A stretch of 64,000 nt of DNA, from assembly GCF_900090245.1 (NCBI RefSeq), contig NZ_FMDN01000018.1:52541-116540 (forward strand), given 5' to 3'. The notes under the pieces were generated by a model. That model made no database searches, was not told where the DNA came from, and worked only from the letters and a program-made list of their open reading frames with translations. This document shows positions 53,123-61,092 of this stretch, piece after piece. The position numbers were made by a program, and so were the translations under genes. The DNA comes from Micromonospora halophytica. GTDB taxonomy: Bacteria; Actinomycetota; Actinomycetes; Mycobacteriales; Micromonosporaceae. Numbering within the stretch: the stretch's first letter is position 1; every line of letters starts with the position of its first letter.

Positions 53123-54871
53123 TCAGGTGAGGGTGATGGGGGGTTCGGCTAGGCGGGGGGTGAGGGGGCCCTTCGGGAGCAGCCAGCTGGCGGTGGGGGA
53201 CTGGTCGGGGTTGAGGCGCCAGTCGCGGGAGACCCGGTCGACGGCGATCGGGTAGATCGTCAGGGCGCCGTCGGGAGTGACGTGCAGGCGCAGGAACGAC
53301 TTCGCGTCCTCGATGCCCTGGCCGGCGAAGAGCTCGTTGAGGTTCACCCCGAAACTGCCCGCGATCAGCAGATACGCGGCCACCACCTGGCTGGAGACCA
53401 GCCCGATCACCGGCCCGTAGACGACCGCCGCGGCGACCGCCGGCAGCGGCCACGGCCACTCGTAGAGAGGCAACGCCAGCCAGGCCCAGGTGCCGGCGGC
53501 GGCCAGCCCGACGTGCGTCAAGCCGTGGCCGATCCCCAGGATCCAGTGCCGGACGTGCCGTTTCCCGCCGGCGCTCGGCGGCTTGGCGAAGAACGCCGCG
53601 CCGAGCAACGCCACCCCCACCATGATCACCAGCGGGACGCTGAACAGCCGCTGCTCGGTGGTGCCCGCCCGGTTCGCCGCCGTACCGGCCATGGCCAGCA
53701 TCAGCAGCGTGTGCACGGTGCCGAGCAGCGTCGTGAAGCCCGGGTTGCGGAACGGGAGCCGGGCGAAGATCCCCCAGCCGTACCGCCGGGAGCGCGCCGC
53801 GTCCGGGTAGCAGCCGGCCAGGTCGTACCCGCGGGTGCGGCTGGCCCGCCGGGAGAGAGTGTCCTTCGGCGGCACCTCGATCCGCTGCGGGAGCTTGTGC
53901 GTCGGGTAGAGGTACGCCCCGCCCCCGCCGCAGGTGACGAGCTGCCGGTCCGGGCCGGCATACCGGGCGTAGTGGTGCAGGTCGCCCGAGATCAGCAGCC
54001 GTACGTGCGCGCCGGTGGGGGCGATGATCGTACGAATGAAGTAGTCGATCGAGTCGTACGCGGTGGGATGGTCGACGGCCTTGACCCACGTCGGCGCCGG
54101 CACTGCCAGGACCACCCGGCTTCCCGGCCCCAGCCGGCGGGCCACCTCGTCGAAGTAGGCGAGCTGCGGATCGTCCAGGTACGACCCGGACTGGTCGTCG
54201 AGGCCGAGCAGCCACCAGTCGCCGGGTAGTTCCACCGCGAAGTACGACCGGGACTGGCCGGTGCCCCAGCCGCCGAAGTGCCGGTCCCGGGAGCGGACGA
54301 AGATCCGCAGGAAGGCGGTCAGGCCGTCGTACCAGTCGTGGTTGCCGGGCACGGCGAAGAGCGTCGGACGCTCGGGTGGGGCCACTGGCATGGCGGCCTG
54401 GTACGGCCCCTTGCAGCGGTCCTCGTACGCCTCGTAGCCCGCCGACGGGTAGACCTGGTCGCCACCCATCACCAGCGTCTGCGCCCGGGGCAGCCGGTGC
54501 CCGTCCACCACCAGCTCCGGCTGCGCCAGCAGGTACGCCACCGAGTACGTGGCGTTGAAGCCGTCACCCAGGTCCGCCACGTAGTCCAGCCAGAGCCCAC
54601 CGTCCGGCCCCACCTGCCTCGCGATCCTCGCGTCCAGGGCGTTCTGCAGCTCCCGCTTGTCCAGGTACGCCCCGAACAGCATCGCCAGCAGCGTACGGAT
54701 GCCGGTGCTGATCAGCAGGAACGGCGCGAGCCACGGGACCGGCCTGCGTGGGGTGAAGCCCAGCTCGACCGGGTCGAGGCTGCGCGGCCGGCGGACGGCC
54801 CGTTCACCGGGGACGTGCTCGCCGTCCTCGGGGTGAGCGGCTTCGGGGTGGATTCCTGAATCGTCCGTCAC
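53123..54871 (-). CDS. Membrane metallophosphoesterase
   Basis: 582 aa. GTG with TACGCT (54879-54884) seven bases upstream (leaderless). An N-terminal membrane helix near residue 45-68 is followed by a calcineurin-like domain: VADLGDGFNATYS, MGGDQVYPSA, VPGNHDWYDG, ISGDLHHYARY. All metal-binding motifs are present. About five C-terminal helices follow (380-520), then a soluble tail. Substrate unknown; membrane calcineurin-like proteins often act on envelope lipids or nucleotides. Confidence 0.88.
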   Translation of the reverse strand: MTDDSGIHPEAAHPEDGEHVPGERAVRRPRSLDPVELGFTPRRPVPWLAPFLLISTGIRTLLAMLFGAYLDKRELQNALDARIARQVGPDGGLWLDYVADLGDGFNATYSVAYLLAQPELVVDGHRLPRAQTLVMGGDQVYPSAGYEAYEDRCKGPYQAAMPVAPPERPTLFAVPGNHDWYDGLTAFLRIFVRSRDRHFGGWGTGQSRSYFAVELPGDWWLLGLDDQSGSYLDDPQLAYFDEVARRLGPGSRVVLAVPAPTWVKAVDHPTAYDSIDYFIRTIIAPTGAHVRLLISGDLHHYARYAGPDRQLVTCGGGGAYLYPTHKLPQRIEVPPKDTLSRRASRTRGYDLAGCYPDAARSRRYGWGIFARLPFRNPGFTTLLGTVHTLLMLAMAGTAANRAGTTEQRLFSVPLVIMVGVALLGAAFFAKPPSAGGKRHVRHWILGIGHGLTHVGLAAAGTWAWLALPLYEWPWPLPAVAAAVVYGPVIGLVSSQVVAAYLLIAGSFGVNLNELFAGQGIEDAKSFLRLHVTPDGALTIYPIAVDRVSRDWRLNPDQSPTASWLLPKGPLTPRLAEPPITLT

Positions 54872-55024
54872 CCGGCGGAGCGTAGTCCGGACCTGCCGCT
54901 ACCGCTGTCCGGCGAACGGCCCGATCGTGCGCGATGTCGGGATCGATCGACGGGCCGGGTGGTGTCCGGGTCGTTGGTCGGGTCGGGGAAGGGAACCCCC
55001 TCGGCCGGTGGTCGGGGCGTGGCG

Positions 55025-55030
55025 TACACT
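55025..55030 (+). promoter_or_regulatory. -10 box of tRNA-Thr
   Basis: TACACT 12 bases before the mature tRNA 5' end. No clear -35. Confidence 0.5.
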
Positions 55031-55041
55031 TGCTGATCGTT

Positions 55042-55115
55042 GCCGCCTTAGCTCAGTCGGCTAGAGCGACGCACTCGTAATGCGTAGGTCGACGGTTCGA
55101 TTCCGTCAGGCGGCT
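55042..55115 (+). tRNA. tRNA-Thr (anticodon CGU)
   Basis: Full cloverleaf: acceptor GCCGCCT with AGGCGGC and discriminator T115; D arm GCTC/GAGC; anticodon arm ACGCA/TGCGT with loop CTCGTAA (anticodon CGT at 55076-55078); T arm GACGG-TTCGATT-CCGTC. CCA is not encoded. Its 3' half is duplicated at 57223. Confidence 0.95.
55073..55114 (+). repeat. att-type direct repeat, left copy (tRNA 3' half)
   Basis: 42 bases, 41 identical to 57223-57264 (difference C55083/G57233). Anticodon-loop-to-3'-end duplications are the hallmark of tRNA-targeted integration. Confidence 0.88.
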
Positions 55116-55122
55116 CGGTATA

Positions 55123-55149
55123 GAAGCCCAGGTCATAGGCCTGGGCTTC
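55123..55149 (+). terminator. Terminator of tRNA-Thr
   Basis: 10-bp stem (55123-55132 with 55140-55149), 7-base loop, eight bases after the tRNA. A related sequence recurs after the right att copy. Confidence 0.75.
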
Positions 55150-55286
55150 GCCGTTTCCCGAGGTCGACCGCATCGCCGCTGGCCGTGCCAGTCCGCATCC
55201 CGCGCCGCGACCGCCTCGTCCAGCCGGTTCGCGACCGCGTCCAGGTCGTCACCGAACAAGGATCTGACGCCGTGACGCCAGCTCAT

Positions 55287-55380
55287 GCCGCCCGTAGCGT
55301 CACTGGTGGAGGGTGCTCACCGGAACGCCAAGTTGGCTCGACACATCCTCGGTGAACCAGCCCTCGGTGTGGCCTGACCG
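55287..55380 (-). pseudogene. Excisionase-like HTH remnant
   Basis: Minus strand reads GWFTEDVSSQLGVPVSTLHQ, stop, RYGRHEL. This is the winged-HTH pattern of MerR/Xis-type excisionases (usually ...PVSTVYQWRYxG), with the Trp codon TGG changed to TGA. It lies immediately upstream of the integrase remnant in the xis-int order of actinomycete integrative elements. Confidence 0.6.
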
Positions 55381-55441
55381 ATGATTCTTCCGCGCCGTGC
55401 TGGTCTGTATGCCGAGTACCGACTCACGGGAGGCTGACACC

Positions 55442-56005
55442 ATGGGAAAACTGACCTTCGGCATGAACCTGAGCCTGGACGGCTACATCGCCGCGCCCGG
55501 CGACGACCTCGGCTGGAGTGTGCCGAGCGACGAGCTGTTCCAGTGGTGGTCCGACCGGGTGAGGGCGACAGGCACGGCGCTGTACGGGCGCAGACTGTGG
55601 GAGACGATGAGCTCCCACTGGCCGACCGCCGACCAGCAGCCGGATGCCACACCGGCGGAGATCGAGTTCGCCCGCCGCTGGCGGGACATGCCGAAGGTGG
55701 TGTTCTCCTCGACGACCAGCACGGTCGACTGGAACACCCGCCTGGTCACCGGCGACGCGGTCACCGAGATCACCCGGCTGAAGGCCGAGGACGGCGGCCC
55801 CATGGACATCGGCGGCGCCACACTCGCCGCAGTGGCCATGCGGGACGGGTTGATCGACGAGTACGCGATCGTCACCCATCCGGTCCTGGTAGGTGGCGGC
55901 ACGCCGTTCTTTGCGGCCCTGGACAACTGGGTGAACCTGACCCTGGTGGAGACCCGGACGTTCCCTGACGGCGTGGTCCTGACCAGGTACGAGACCAGGC
56001 GCTGA
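55442..56005 (+). CDS. Dihydrofolate-reductase-like (RibD C-terminal) protein
   Basis: 187 aa; GGGAGG eight bases before ATG. RibD-C/DHFR fold: LTFGMNLSLDGYIAAPGDD, TALYGRRLWETM, KVVFSSTTSTV, MDIGGATLAAVAMRDGLIDE, HPVLVGGGTPFF. These small NADPH-binding proteins are common single-gene acquisitions with unknown substrates. It is intact although it lies within the decayed integrated element. Confidence 0.88.
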   Translation: MGKLTFGMNLSLDGYIAAPGDDLGWSVPSDELFQWWSDRVRATGTALYGRRLWETMSSHWPTADQQPDATPAEIEFARRWRDMPKVVFSSTTSTVDWNTRLVTGDAVTEITRLKAEDGGPMDIGGATLAAVAMRDGLIDEYAIVTHPVLVGGGTPFFAALDNWVNLTLVETRTFPDGVVLTRYETRR

Positions 56006-56063
56006 GTACCTCAACCTCGGATCGGCCTGGGTTTCGGGTCGCCCGTCGCCCCAGCCGAGAACC

Positions 56064-56294
56064 CTGCTCAACTTCGAGAGCCGTCATCGTCCGGCAACCC
56101 GTGGAGAGGCGTGGACCGACGAGCCGCTGGAGGGAATCGAGCGGCACCAGAAGAGGATCAAGCTCAACCGCTCCGTCAAGGACCTCGCGGTCCGGCTGGT
56201 GTTGTGCGACGAACACGACCGTGAGTTGACCGCATTTGCGTGGGAGGCGGTGCCGACTCCGACCCTCCACCGGCTTCACGTAGACCGCCGCTGA
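56064..56294 (+). pseudogene. Possible gene remnant without start
   Basis: An open frame ending at TGA 56292-56294 encodes a protein-like stretch (WTDEPLEGIERHQKRIKLNR, then SVKDLAVRLVLCDEHDRELT) of about 75 residues. No ATG, GTG or TTG precedes it in frame after the DHFR-like gene, so it is probably a truncated gene. Family not recognised. Confidence 0.3.
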
Positions 56295-56382
56295 GCCCTG
56301 TTGCTCAAAACTGCTTGCTGTTGGCAGTTTGATTCACCATCAGCTGTACCTCGAAAATTGGCAGCTCGCTGGATTGAAGGAT

Positions 56383-56412
56383 GTTGACGGAGGTCAACTT
56401 GCCGACTAGTTT
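56383..56412 (+). promoter_or_regulatory. Sigma-70-type promoter with overlapping palindrome
   Basis: -35 TTGACG at 56384-56389, 17-base spacer, -10 TAGTTT at 56407-56412; predicted start point about 56419. A perfect palindrome GTTGAC-GGAG-GTCAAC (56383-56398) covers the -35, a classic repressor position. Confidence 0.65.
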
Positions 56413-56432
56413 GACCACGATATGACGTTCTG

Positions 56433-57146
56433 ATGATTCGGGGGCCGGAATTGTTAATCGAATCAACCTCGGGTGCGCGCACCCGTTCCACTCGTCGTGG
56501 GCTCGTTGCGCTGACCGCGTCGCTGGTGCTGCTGGCCGCCGGTTCGACGCTGCTGGCGCCGCCCGCGTCGGCGGGCGTCGCGCGGTCGGTCAAGACGAAG
56601 GCGCCCCTCCAGCCGACGATCAGCTTCCCGAACGGGGACAGCGTGGTCGAAGGCGGTCAGCTTGCCATCAGGTTCGACGCGAACGGTGACACCTCGGTGA
56701 CCAGTTACCGGTACAGCGTCGGCGGCACCAGCCTGGACAGCATGGTCCCGGCGGGGCCTGACGGGGCGGCCAATGTGACGATCGACGTCGGCAACGTGAA
56801 CGGTGAGCGTCCGGTGTACGCGGTGGCAGTCGACCGCCGAGGCCGGGTCAGTCCCATGACGCAGGGATCCTTCACGGTGTCCGTCATGTGGAGCCTCAGG
56901 GGCCAGGCGCTCGACATGAACACCTGGCTGCCGGTGGCGGGGGCGACGATCCGGCTGGAGCCGGTGGGGATCGAGGTTGTTACTGGCTCTGACGGCGGCT
57001 TTCAATTCGCTGTTGATCCGGGTCTCTACACGCTGACCGGCACTTATGCTGGCCCGCCCAGCCTCTCGGGCAGCAGCCAGCAGTTGGAGGTTGACAGTCA
57101 GGGACTGTGGTTCGACCTTTACCTGTTCCCAGATTCCGGGAGCTGA
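56433..57146 (+). CDS. Secreted protein with carboxypeptidase-regulatory-like domain
   Basis: 237 aa. Basic N-region, hydrophobic stretch LVALTASLVLLAAGSTLLA and AxA cleavage site (ASAG) near 48. Then an Ig-like beta domain (TISFPNGDSVVEGGQLAIRF, SYRYSVGG) and a C-terminal transthyretin-like fold (LRGQALDMNTWLPVAGATIR, then GFQFAVDPGLYTLTGTY), as in CarboxypepD_reg modules. The start is judged from the promoter 14 bases before; the SD is poor. Cargo of the integrated element. Confidence 0.8.
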   Translation: MIRGPELLIESTSGARTRSTRRGLVALTASLVLLAAGSTLLAPPASAGVARSVKTKAPLQPTISFPNGDSVVEGGQLAIRFDANGDTSVTSYRYSVGGTSLDSMVPAGPDGAANVTIDVGNVNGERPVYAVAVDRRGRVSPMTQGSFTVSVMWSLRGQALDMNTWLPVAGATIRLEPVGIEVVTGSDGGFQFAVDPGLYTLTGTYAGPPSLSGSSQQLEVDSQGLWFDLYLFPDSGS

Positions 57147-57222
57147 TGACCAGCACCTATGGAATGGGCTGGGCATCGTGACCGTATAAGGACCAGGGTG
57201 GTGGGCCCGCGCCCGGGTGCTG
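57147..57222. other. Right edge of integrated element
   Basis: Sequence between the secreted protein and the right att copy; no gene. With 57265-57474 it makes a 328-base gap containing the att copy and a terminator. Confidence 0.5.
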
Positions 57223-57264
57223 ACTCGTAATGGGTAGGTCGACGGTTCGATTCCGTCAGGCGGC
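57223..57264 (+). repeat. att-type direct repeat, right copy
   Basis: Copy of bases 32-73 of the tRNA-Thr gene with one mismatch. It lacks the 5' half, so it is not a functional tRNA. Confidence 0.88.
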
Positions 57265-57276
57265 CCAGTGGGAAGG

Positions 57277-57312
57277 CCCAGGTCATCGATTTGTCGCCGA
57301 TCATGACCTGGG
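57277..57312 (+). terminator. Terminator beyond right att copy
   Basis: 10-bp stem (57277-57286 with 57303-57312) followed by TCTTTTTG, the only strong T-tract terminator seen here. It may be the original tRNA-Thr terminator displaced by the insertion. Confidence 0.75.
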
Positions 57313-57474
57313 TCTTTTTGCTCGCTTCGTCGGCCGGGTAGCGAAACATCACTCACCCGAGCTCGTCAGCGCAATCTCGCGGTCCACCAGGATCAGGTGG
57401 ATCCGCCAGCGCAGTCCTCACCGTCCGGCTCGATCCCCGCCGGGAGAGGTCAGTCACCGGGCAAGCTGGATCCT

Positions 57475-57870
57475 GTGGACAGGGAGCAGGTGACTGGCTG
57501 GCTCGGGGCGTACGAGCAGGCGTGGCGGGCGCCGGGGACGGAGCTGCTCGCCACGATCTTCACCGCGGACGCGAGCTATCTGCAGGGGCCCTACCGGACA
57601 CCGATCGTCGGCCTGCCGGGCATAGCCAGGATGTGGGCGGACGAGCGCATCGGCCCGGACGAGGTGTTCCACCTGACGAGCGAGATCGTCGCGGTGGAGG
57701 GCGACACTGCGGTGGCGCGGGTCGAGGTCCGCTACGGCAATCCGGTCGACCAGGAGTACCGCGACCTGTGGATCATGCGCTTCGCCGAGGACGGGCGCTG
57801 CAGGTCGTTCGAGGAGTGGCCTTTCTGGCCGGCGCAGCCGACCGCCGCCTCCCGCCCCGATGGAAGCTGA
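57475..57870 (+). CDS. NTF2-like/SnoaL-like protein
   Basis: 131 aa from GTG 57475 (earlier in-frame starts have no better signals). Cone-shaped NTF2 fold: WLGAYEQAWRAPGTELLATI, FTADASYLQGPYRTP, GLPGIARMWADERI, TAVARVEVRYGN and DLWIMRFAEDGRC. Such single-domain proteins bind small ligands or act as isomerases or hydrolases; no catalytic set can be assigned. Convergent with the propeller gene. Confidence 0.82.
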   Translation: MDREQVTGWLGAYEQAWRAPGTELLATIFTADASYLQGPYRTPIVGLPGIARMWADERIGPDEVFHLTSEIVAVEGDTAVARVEVRYGNPVDQEYRDLWIMRFAEDGRCRSFEEWPFWPAQPTAASRPDGS

Positions 57871-57995
57871 CACGAGCACGGGACGACGACCAACCCGGGT
57901 GAGAGACGTCGGGTCGGGCGCTGTCACCGGCCTCCGGGACGATCGACGAGCAGGGGAGACCAGCCCCCATGACGGGCGCGGCGACCGTCGTCGGT

Positions 57996-59333
57996 TCAGG
58001 ACCGCGTCGTCTGACCGGTGACGTACGGGTCGACGCTCGCCTGGACCTGGAGGTCTACCTGGAAGCGCCGTTGCCATGCGACGGCGGCCCGGCCTCCGGG
58101 GGTCACCGCGACCGTCGGCGTCGTGCCGTTGGGTACCACCACCTCCGTGGCGCCGAACGTCCCGGACTGGTTCACCCGCCGAGCGGCGATGCTGCTGACC
58201 GAACCGTCGATGCCCTGCCCCTGCCAGACCACGATGCCGTCACCGTCGTCGTCGAGCCGGACGGAGTGCATCCGGCCGAAGCTCGACAGCAGGACCGGCT
58301 CTCCGACCGCCTTCGTACGGCTGATGGTGACGGAGTAGAGGTGCCCGGTTCCGAACAGGTCCCAGGTCAGCAGCATGTCGCCGTCGAGGTCGCCGGCGAC
58401 CGAGTAGTTCACCGGGTCGGTGTGCGCCGAGGGGGTGAGCTGGCGGACCTCGCCGACGGTCCCCTCGCGGGACAGCCAGCGACCCCAGATCTGGTCGCTC
58501 TGGTCCGCGGCGGTCCAGTGTCGCCAGGTGACGAGCGCGTCGCCGTCCCGGTCCACGGTCACCTTGGCGGTGAAATGGCGGTCGATCGGCGAGAGAGGCG
58601 CCGACACCGTCCTGAGCTCACCGAGGGTCCCGTCGGCGCTGAGCGTCCGGGCCTGCACGACGTTGTCGTTGGCCCAGGCGAGGACGGCGTCGCCCTCCCG
58701 GTCGTACGCCACCGCCGGGGTCTCCGCGTGCGCCGGGGTCGAGGCGAGCACCACGGCCGGCGCCAGGGACCCGCTGCTGCTGTAGCGGCGCATCATCGGC
58801 CGGACGGCGACGTCCTCGTCCCACTCGATCCAGGTGATGACCGCGTCGCCGTCGGGGTCGATGGCGACGTTGGTGCCGTGCACCGTCAATCCGGGCGCGG
58901 ACAGCTCCACGAGCGGCCCCGGCGTCCCGTACCGGGAGACGCGTCGGGCGTAGGCGTGGTAGTCGACGCCGTCGTACGCGTGCCACACCACGATCGCGTC
59001 ACCGTCGTCGTCCAGGGCGACCTTCGGCGCACGCGGATCCTGCCCATATGGAGACACGGTGGTAGTGGTGCCCCAGGTGCCCCGGTAGCTGCGGGACTTG
59101 ATCTGGACGTACCGGTAGCGCGGATAGGTGTGGTCCTCCCGCACCCAGGTGAAGAGCGCGTCGCCCTGCCGGTCGAAGGCCTGTTGCTGGTCGTAGGAGT
59201 CGTAGCCCGCCGGGGATATCGAGGACGGTGGGCTGAGCACGGCCGAGGCGACCGTCGGTGTCGAGACGAGGCAGGCGAGGGAGAGTGCGACCGCCATGGT
59301 CGCGGCAAAAGGTCGCAGCCTTCTGCGAGTCAT
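57996..59333 (-). CDS. Secreted Asp-box beta-propeller-like repeat protein
   Basis: 445 aa from ATG 59333. Signal peptide (RRLRPFAATMAVALSLACLV to ASA, cleavage about 31). Eight repeats of about 50 residues share the motif D--GDA---W: FDRQGDALFTW, LDDDGDAIVVW, IDPDGDAVITW, YDREGDAVLAW, VDRDGDALVTW, GDLDGDMLLTW, LDDDGDGIVVW and VTPGGRAAVAW. This is an Asp-box-like turn, compatible with a seven- or eight-bladed propeller that binds calcium or sugars. No catalytic residues identified. Confidence 0.85.
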   Translation of the reverse strand: MTRRRLRPFAATMAVALSLACLVSTPTVASAVLSPPSSISPAGYDSYDQQQAFDRQGDALFTWVREDHTYPRYRYVQIKSRSYRGTWGTTTTVSPYGQDPRAPKVALDDDGDAIVVWHAYDGVDYHAYARRVSRYGTPGPLVELSAPGLTVHGTNVAIDPDGDAVITWIEWDEDVAVRPMMRRYSSSGSLAPAVVLASTPAHAETPAVAYDREGDAVLAWANDNVVQARTLSADGTLGELRTVSAPLSPIDRHFTAKVTVDRDGDALVTWRHWTAADQSDQIWGRWLSREGTVGEVRQLTPSAHTDPVNYSVAGDLDGDMLLTWDLFGTGHLYSVTISRTKAVGEPVLLSSFGRMHSVRLDDDGDGIVVWQGQGIDGSVSSIAARRVNQSGTFGATEVVVPNGTTPTVAVTPGGRAAVAWQRRFQVDLQVQASVDPYVTGQTTRS

Positions 59334-59618
59334 CGGTGAGGCCTCCGAACAATCCGGGTTCAGACGGTGACTTTCGGTAGCGTGACGGGCCGGGTGGGTG
59401 GGCATCGCGCGGCAAACGCCCTGCTCTCGCCCTCGCTGCGGCTGATCGGAGCATAAAGGACGGTGCCGACACCCGCCGCCCCGTCGAGGTGAGGCGGCGC
59501 TCGATGCGATCCGCGTCGCGACAACCCGGTCGCGAGCGAGGCGATGTCGCTGGCCTGCCCCGGCAGGTCGTCCCGGCCGAACCGCTGTGGACGGTCGCAC
59601 CACGTTGACCGGGTCGCA
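59334..59618. other. Divergent intergenic region
   Basis: About 285 bases upstream of both the propeller gene and the 186-aa membrane protein; presumably both promoters. No gene seen. Confidence 0.5.
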
Positions 59619-59630
59619 TAGCCTGCCGGC

Positions 59631-60191
59631 GTGAACTGGTCTACGCTGGCCGGGACGATCCTGACGCTCGCTGCCGGCGCGCTGATCGGCCTGGTGCCCT
59701 CACTGCTGATCGAGCGTCGTAAGGAGAAGCGCCAGCTGGCGACCCGCTGGGACGCCCCGCTCTACGACCTGAGCGTCGAGTTCGCCTCGACGGTCCGCGT
59801 CTTCCGCCACTCGGCCTCCCGGCTGGCGGACGCGCCGGACCGGGCCGCCCACCAGGAGCGTACGGAGGAGGAGCGGCAGCGGTTGAACGCCCTGCTCGAA
59901 CAGATCCGGCTGGTCGGCGACGAGCGGGTGCAGCGCGCCGCGCGGATGGTGGTCCGCCACTCCTGGGCGGTGGCACGGGTCGCCGAGGGGCACGAGGACG
60001 AGCGGGCGGCGGAGTATCCCGGGGCGTCGCCGGAGCGGCGGCTGACCGACGCGCTGCACGAGTTCATCCGCGCGGTACGGGTCCAGCTGCGGGTGCCGCA
60101 CGCGGAGCGGATCGCCTCCGACGAGCCCGACGACTGGCCGGAGCTGGCCGGCGGCCAGCGGCCGTTCCGGATCGGCCTGCCCTCCCGCTGA
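59631..60191 (+). CDS. Small membrane-anchored helical protein
   Basis: 186 aa; GTG with TAGCCT (59619-59624) six bases upstream (leaderless). One N-terminal membrane helix (LAGTILTLAAGALIGLVPSLL), then a long charged helical cytosolic part (IERRKEKRQLATRWDAPLYD; ERTEEERQRLNALLEQIRLV), probably a coiled coil. Family not recognised. Confidence 0.78.
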   Translation: MNWSTLAGTILTLAAGALIGLVPSLLIERRKEKRQLATRWDAPLYDLSVEFASTVRVFRHSASRLADAPDRAAHQERTEEERQRLNALLEQIRLVGDERVQRAARMVVRHSWAVARVAEGHEDERAAEYPGASPERRLTDALHEFIRAVRVQLRVPHAERIASDEPDDWPELAGGQRPFRIGLPSR

Positions 60192-60232
60192 ACGGCTCCG
60201 CCGTCCCGTCCGCGGGCCGGCAGGAACGGCGA

Positions 60233-60266
60233 GGGCCCGGACCACGTCGCACGTCGGTCCGGGCCC
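60233..60266 (+). terminator. Terminator after 186-aa gene
   Basis: 11-bp stem (60233-60243 with 60256-60266), 12-base loop, about 40 bases after the stop. Confidence 0.75.
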
Positions 60267-60509
60267 CCGGCGGTACGCGTCAGTCGTCCCAGCTGATCTC
60301 GCGCAGCGGCCCTTCCGCCCGTCGGACGGGAAGTCGAAGCGCAGGACACCCGGGTGCCCGTCGTGCTCGCTGCCGTCCACCGTGGTCGCACCGGTGCGGC
60401 GACGGTTGCGCCTACCGGACCGGAGCGCGAACGCGCAGCGATCCACCTGTGCGATCAGGTCCGTAGCGTGTCGAACAGGGGGCACCACCGGTGGCGGGCA
60501 CCGCCGCGA
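60267..60509 (-). other. Intergenic region with a possible gene remnant
   Basis: On the minus strand, DGSEHDGHPGVLRFDFPSDG (60300-60370) is followed, after a frame change, by EGPLREISWDD and a stop near 60282. It looks like the C-terminus of a decayed gene. Too short to name. Confidence 0.25.
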
Positions 60510-60934
60510 CTACCCCCGGTACAGCGAGCCGAGGTACGCCGGGCCGTAGTAGTGGCGTTCCAGGTCGGCGAGGCTCTCCGGCACCGCCTCCACCTCCTTG
60601 ACCAGCCGGGGCCGCGGCGGCAGCGCCTCCGGCCGCTCTCCGGCCGCCACAGCTCGGAGCGGAGGAACGCCCTTCGCGCGCGCCGGTTGCCCGGTCGCTC
60701 GGGAATCGCGATGGTGGTGTCGTCCAGCACCCGGACGAAGCCGGCCGGATCTCCCTTGGCGGAGACGTCGCAGCTGCCGTCCGCACCGGCGGTGGCCACC
60801 AGGCAGAACGGCGACGTGGCCAGCCACTGCCGGTCCCGTTCGTGCAGCACCACCCGCTCCTTGGCGACCGCCCGGGGCGTCGGCGCCCCCAACAGGTCCC
60901 GTAGCTCCTCCGGCGAGGTGATCTCCACCGTCAC
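60510..60934 (-). pseudogene. Broken pyridoxamine-phosphate-oxidase-family flavoprotein
   Basis: The N-terminal part is convincing: RDRQWLATSPFCLVATAGAD, DVSAKGDPAGFVRVLDD, TIAIPERPGNRR. After this the expected middle strands (about 60 residues) are absent and AFLRSELWRPE follows at once. Then the frame shifts at a duplicated CGGCCGGAG and the true C-terminus, LPPRPRLVKEVEAVPESLAD to YYGPAYLGSLYRG, reads in another frame to TAG at 60510. One deletion plus one frameshift; not functional. Confidence 0.78.
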
Positions 60935-61092
60935 GTCCGCCTCCCCCGTCCGTTGATCCTCTCAGGCGGCCGACGGAACTTTGGCCGCCGCCCGTCAGCC
61001 TGGGCGGGCGTGGTGAGCGTGAGGTTTGCCCGCGACAGCGGCGGGTACCGCCTCACCCAGCGCCCCCGGACGCGAGCAGTGGGAGGCCCACC

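Larger units (their letters stand above)
55053..55286 (-). pseudogene. Tyrosine-recombinase C-terminal remnant
   Basis: On the minus strand, SLFGDDLDAVANRLDEAVAARD matches the extreme C-terminus of phage/AICE integrases (YGHLFxDDLDxVADRLD). The catalytic domain is gone. The frame runs on into the antisense of the tRNA, and its leftward end there is not coding. The place, directly beside the tRNA att site, is where such integrases normally end. Confidence 0.65.

Noticed and set aside
55126-57280. Second functional tRNA-Thr at the right repeat
   Set aside because: Only the 3' half (42 bases) is present; no 5' acceptor or D arm.
57119-57352. Minus-strand ORF with GRLTESNRRPTHYE
   Set aside because: This peptide is the antisense of the tRNA-Thr 3' half, a well-known annotation artefact; the same string arises at 55053-55120.
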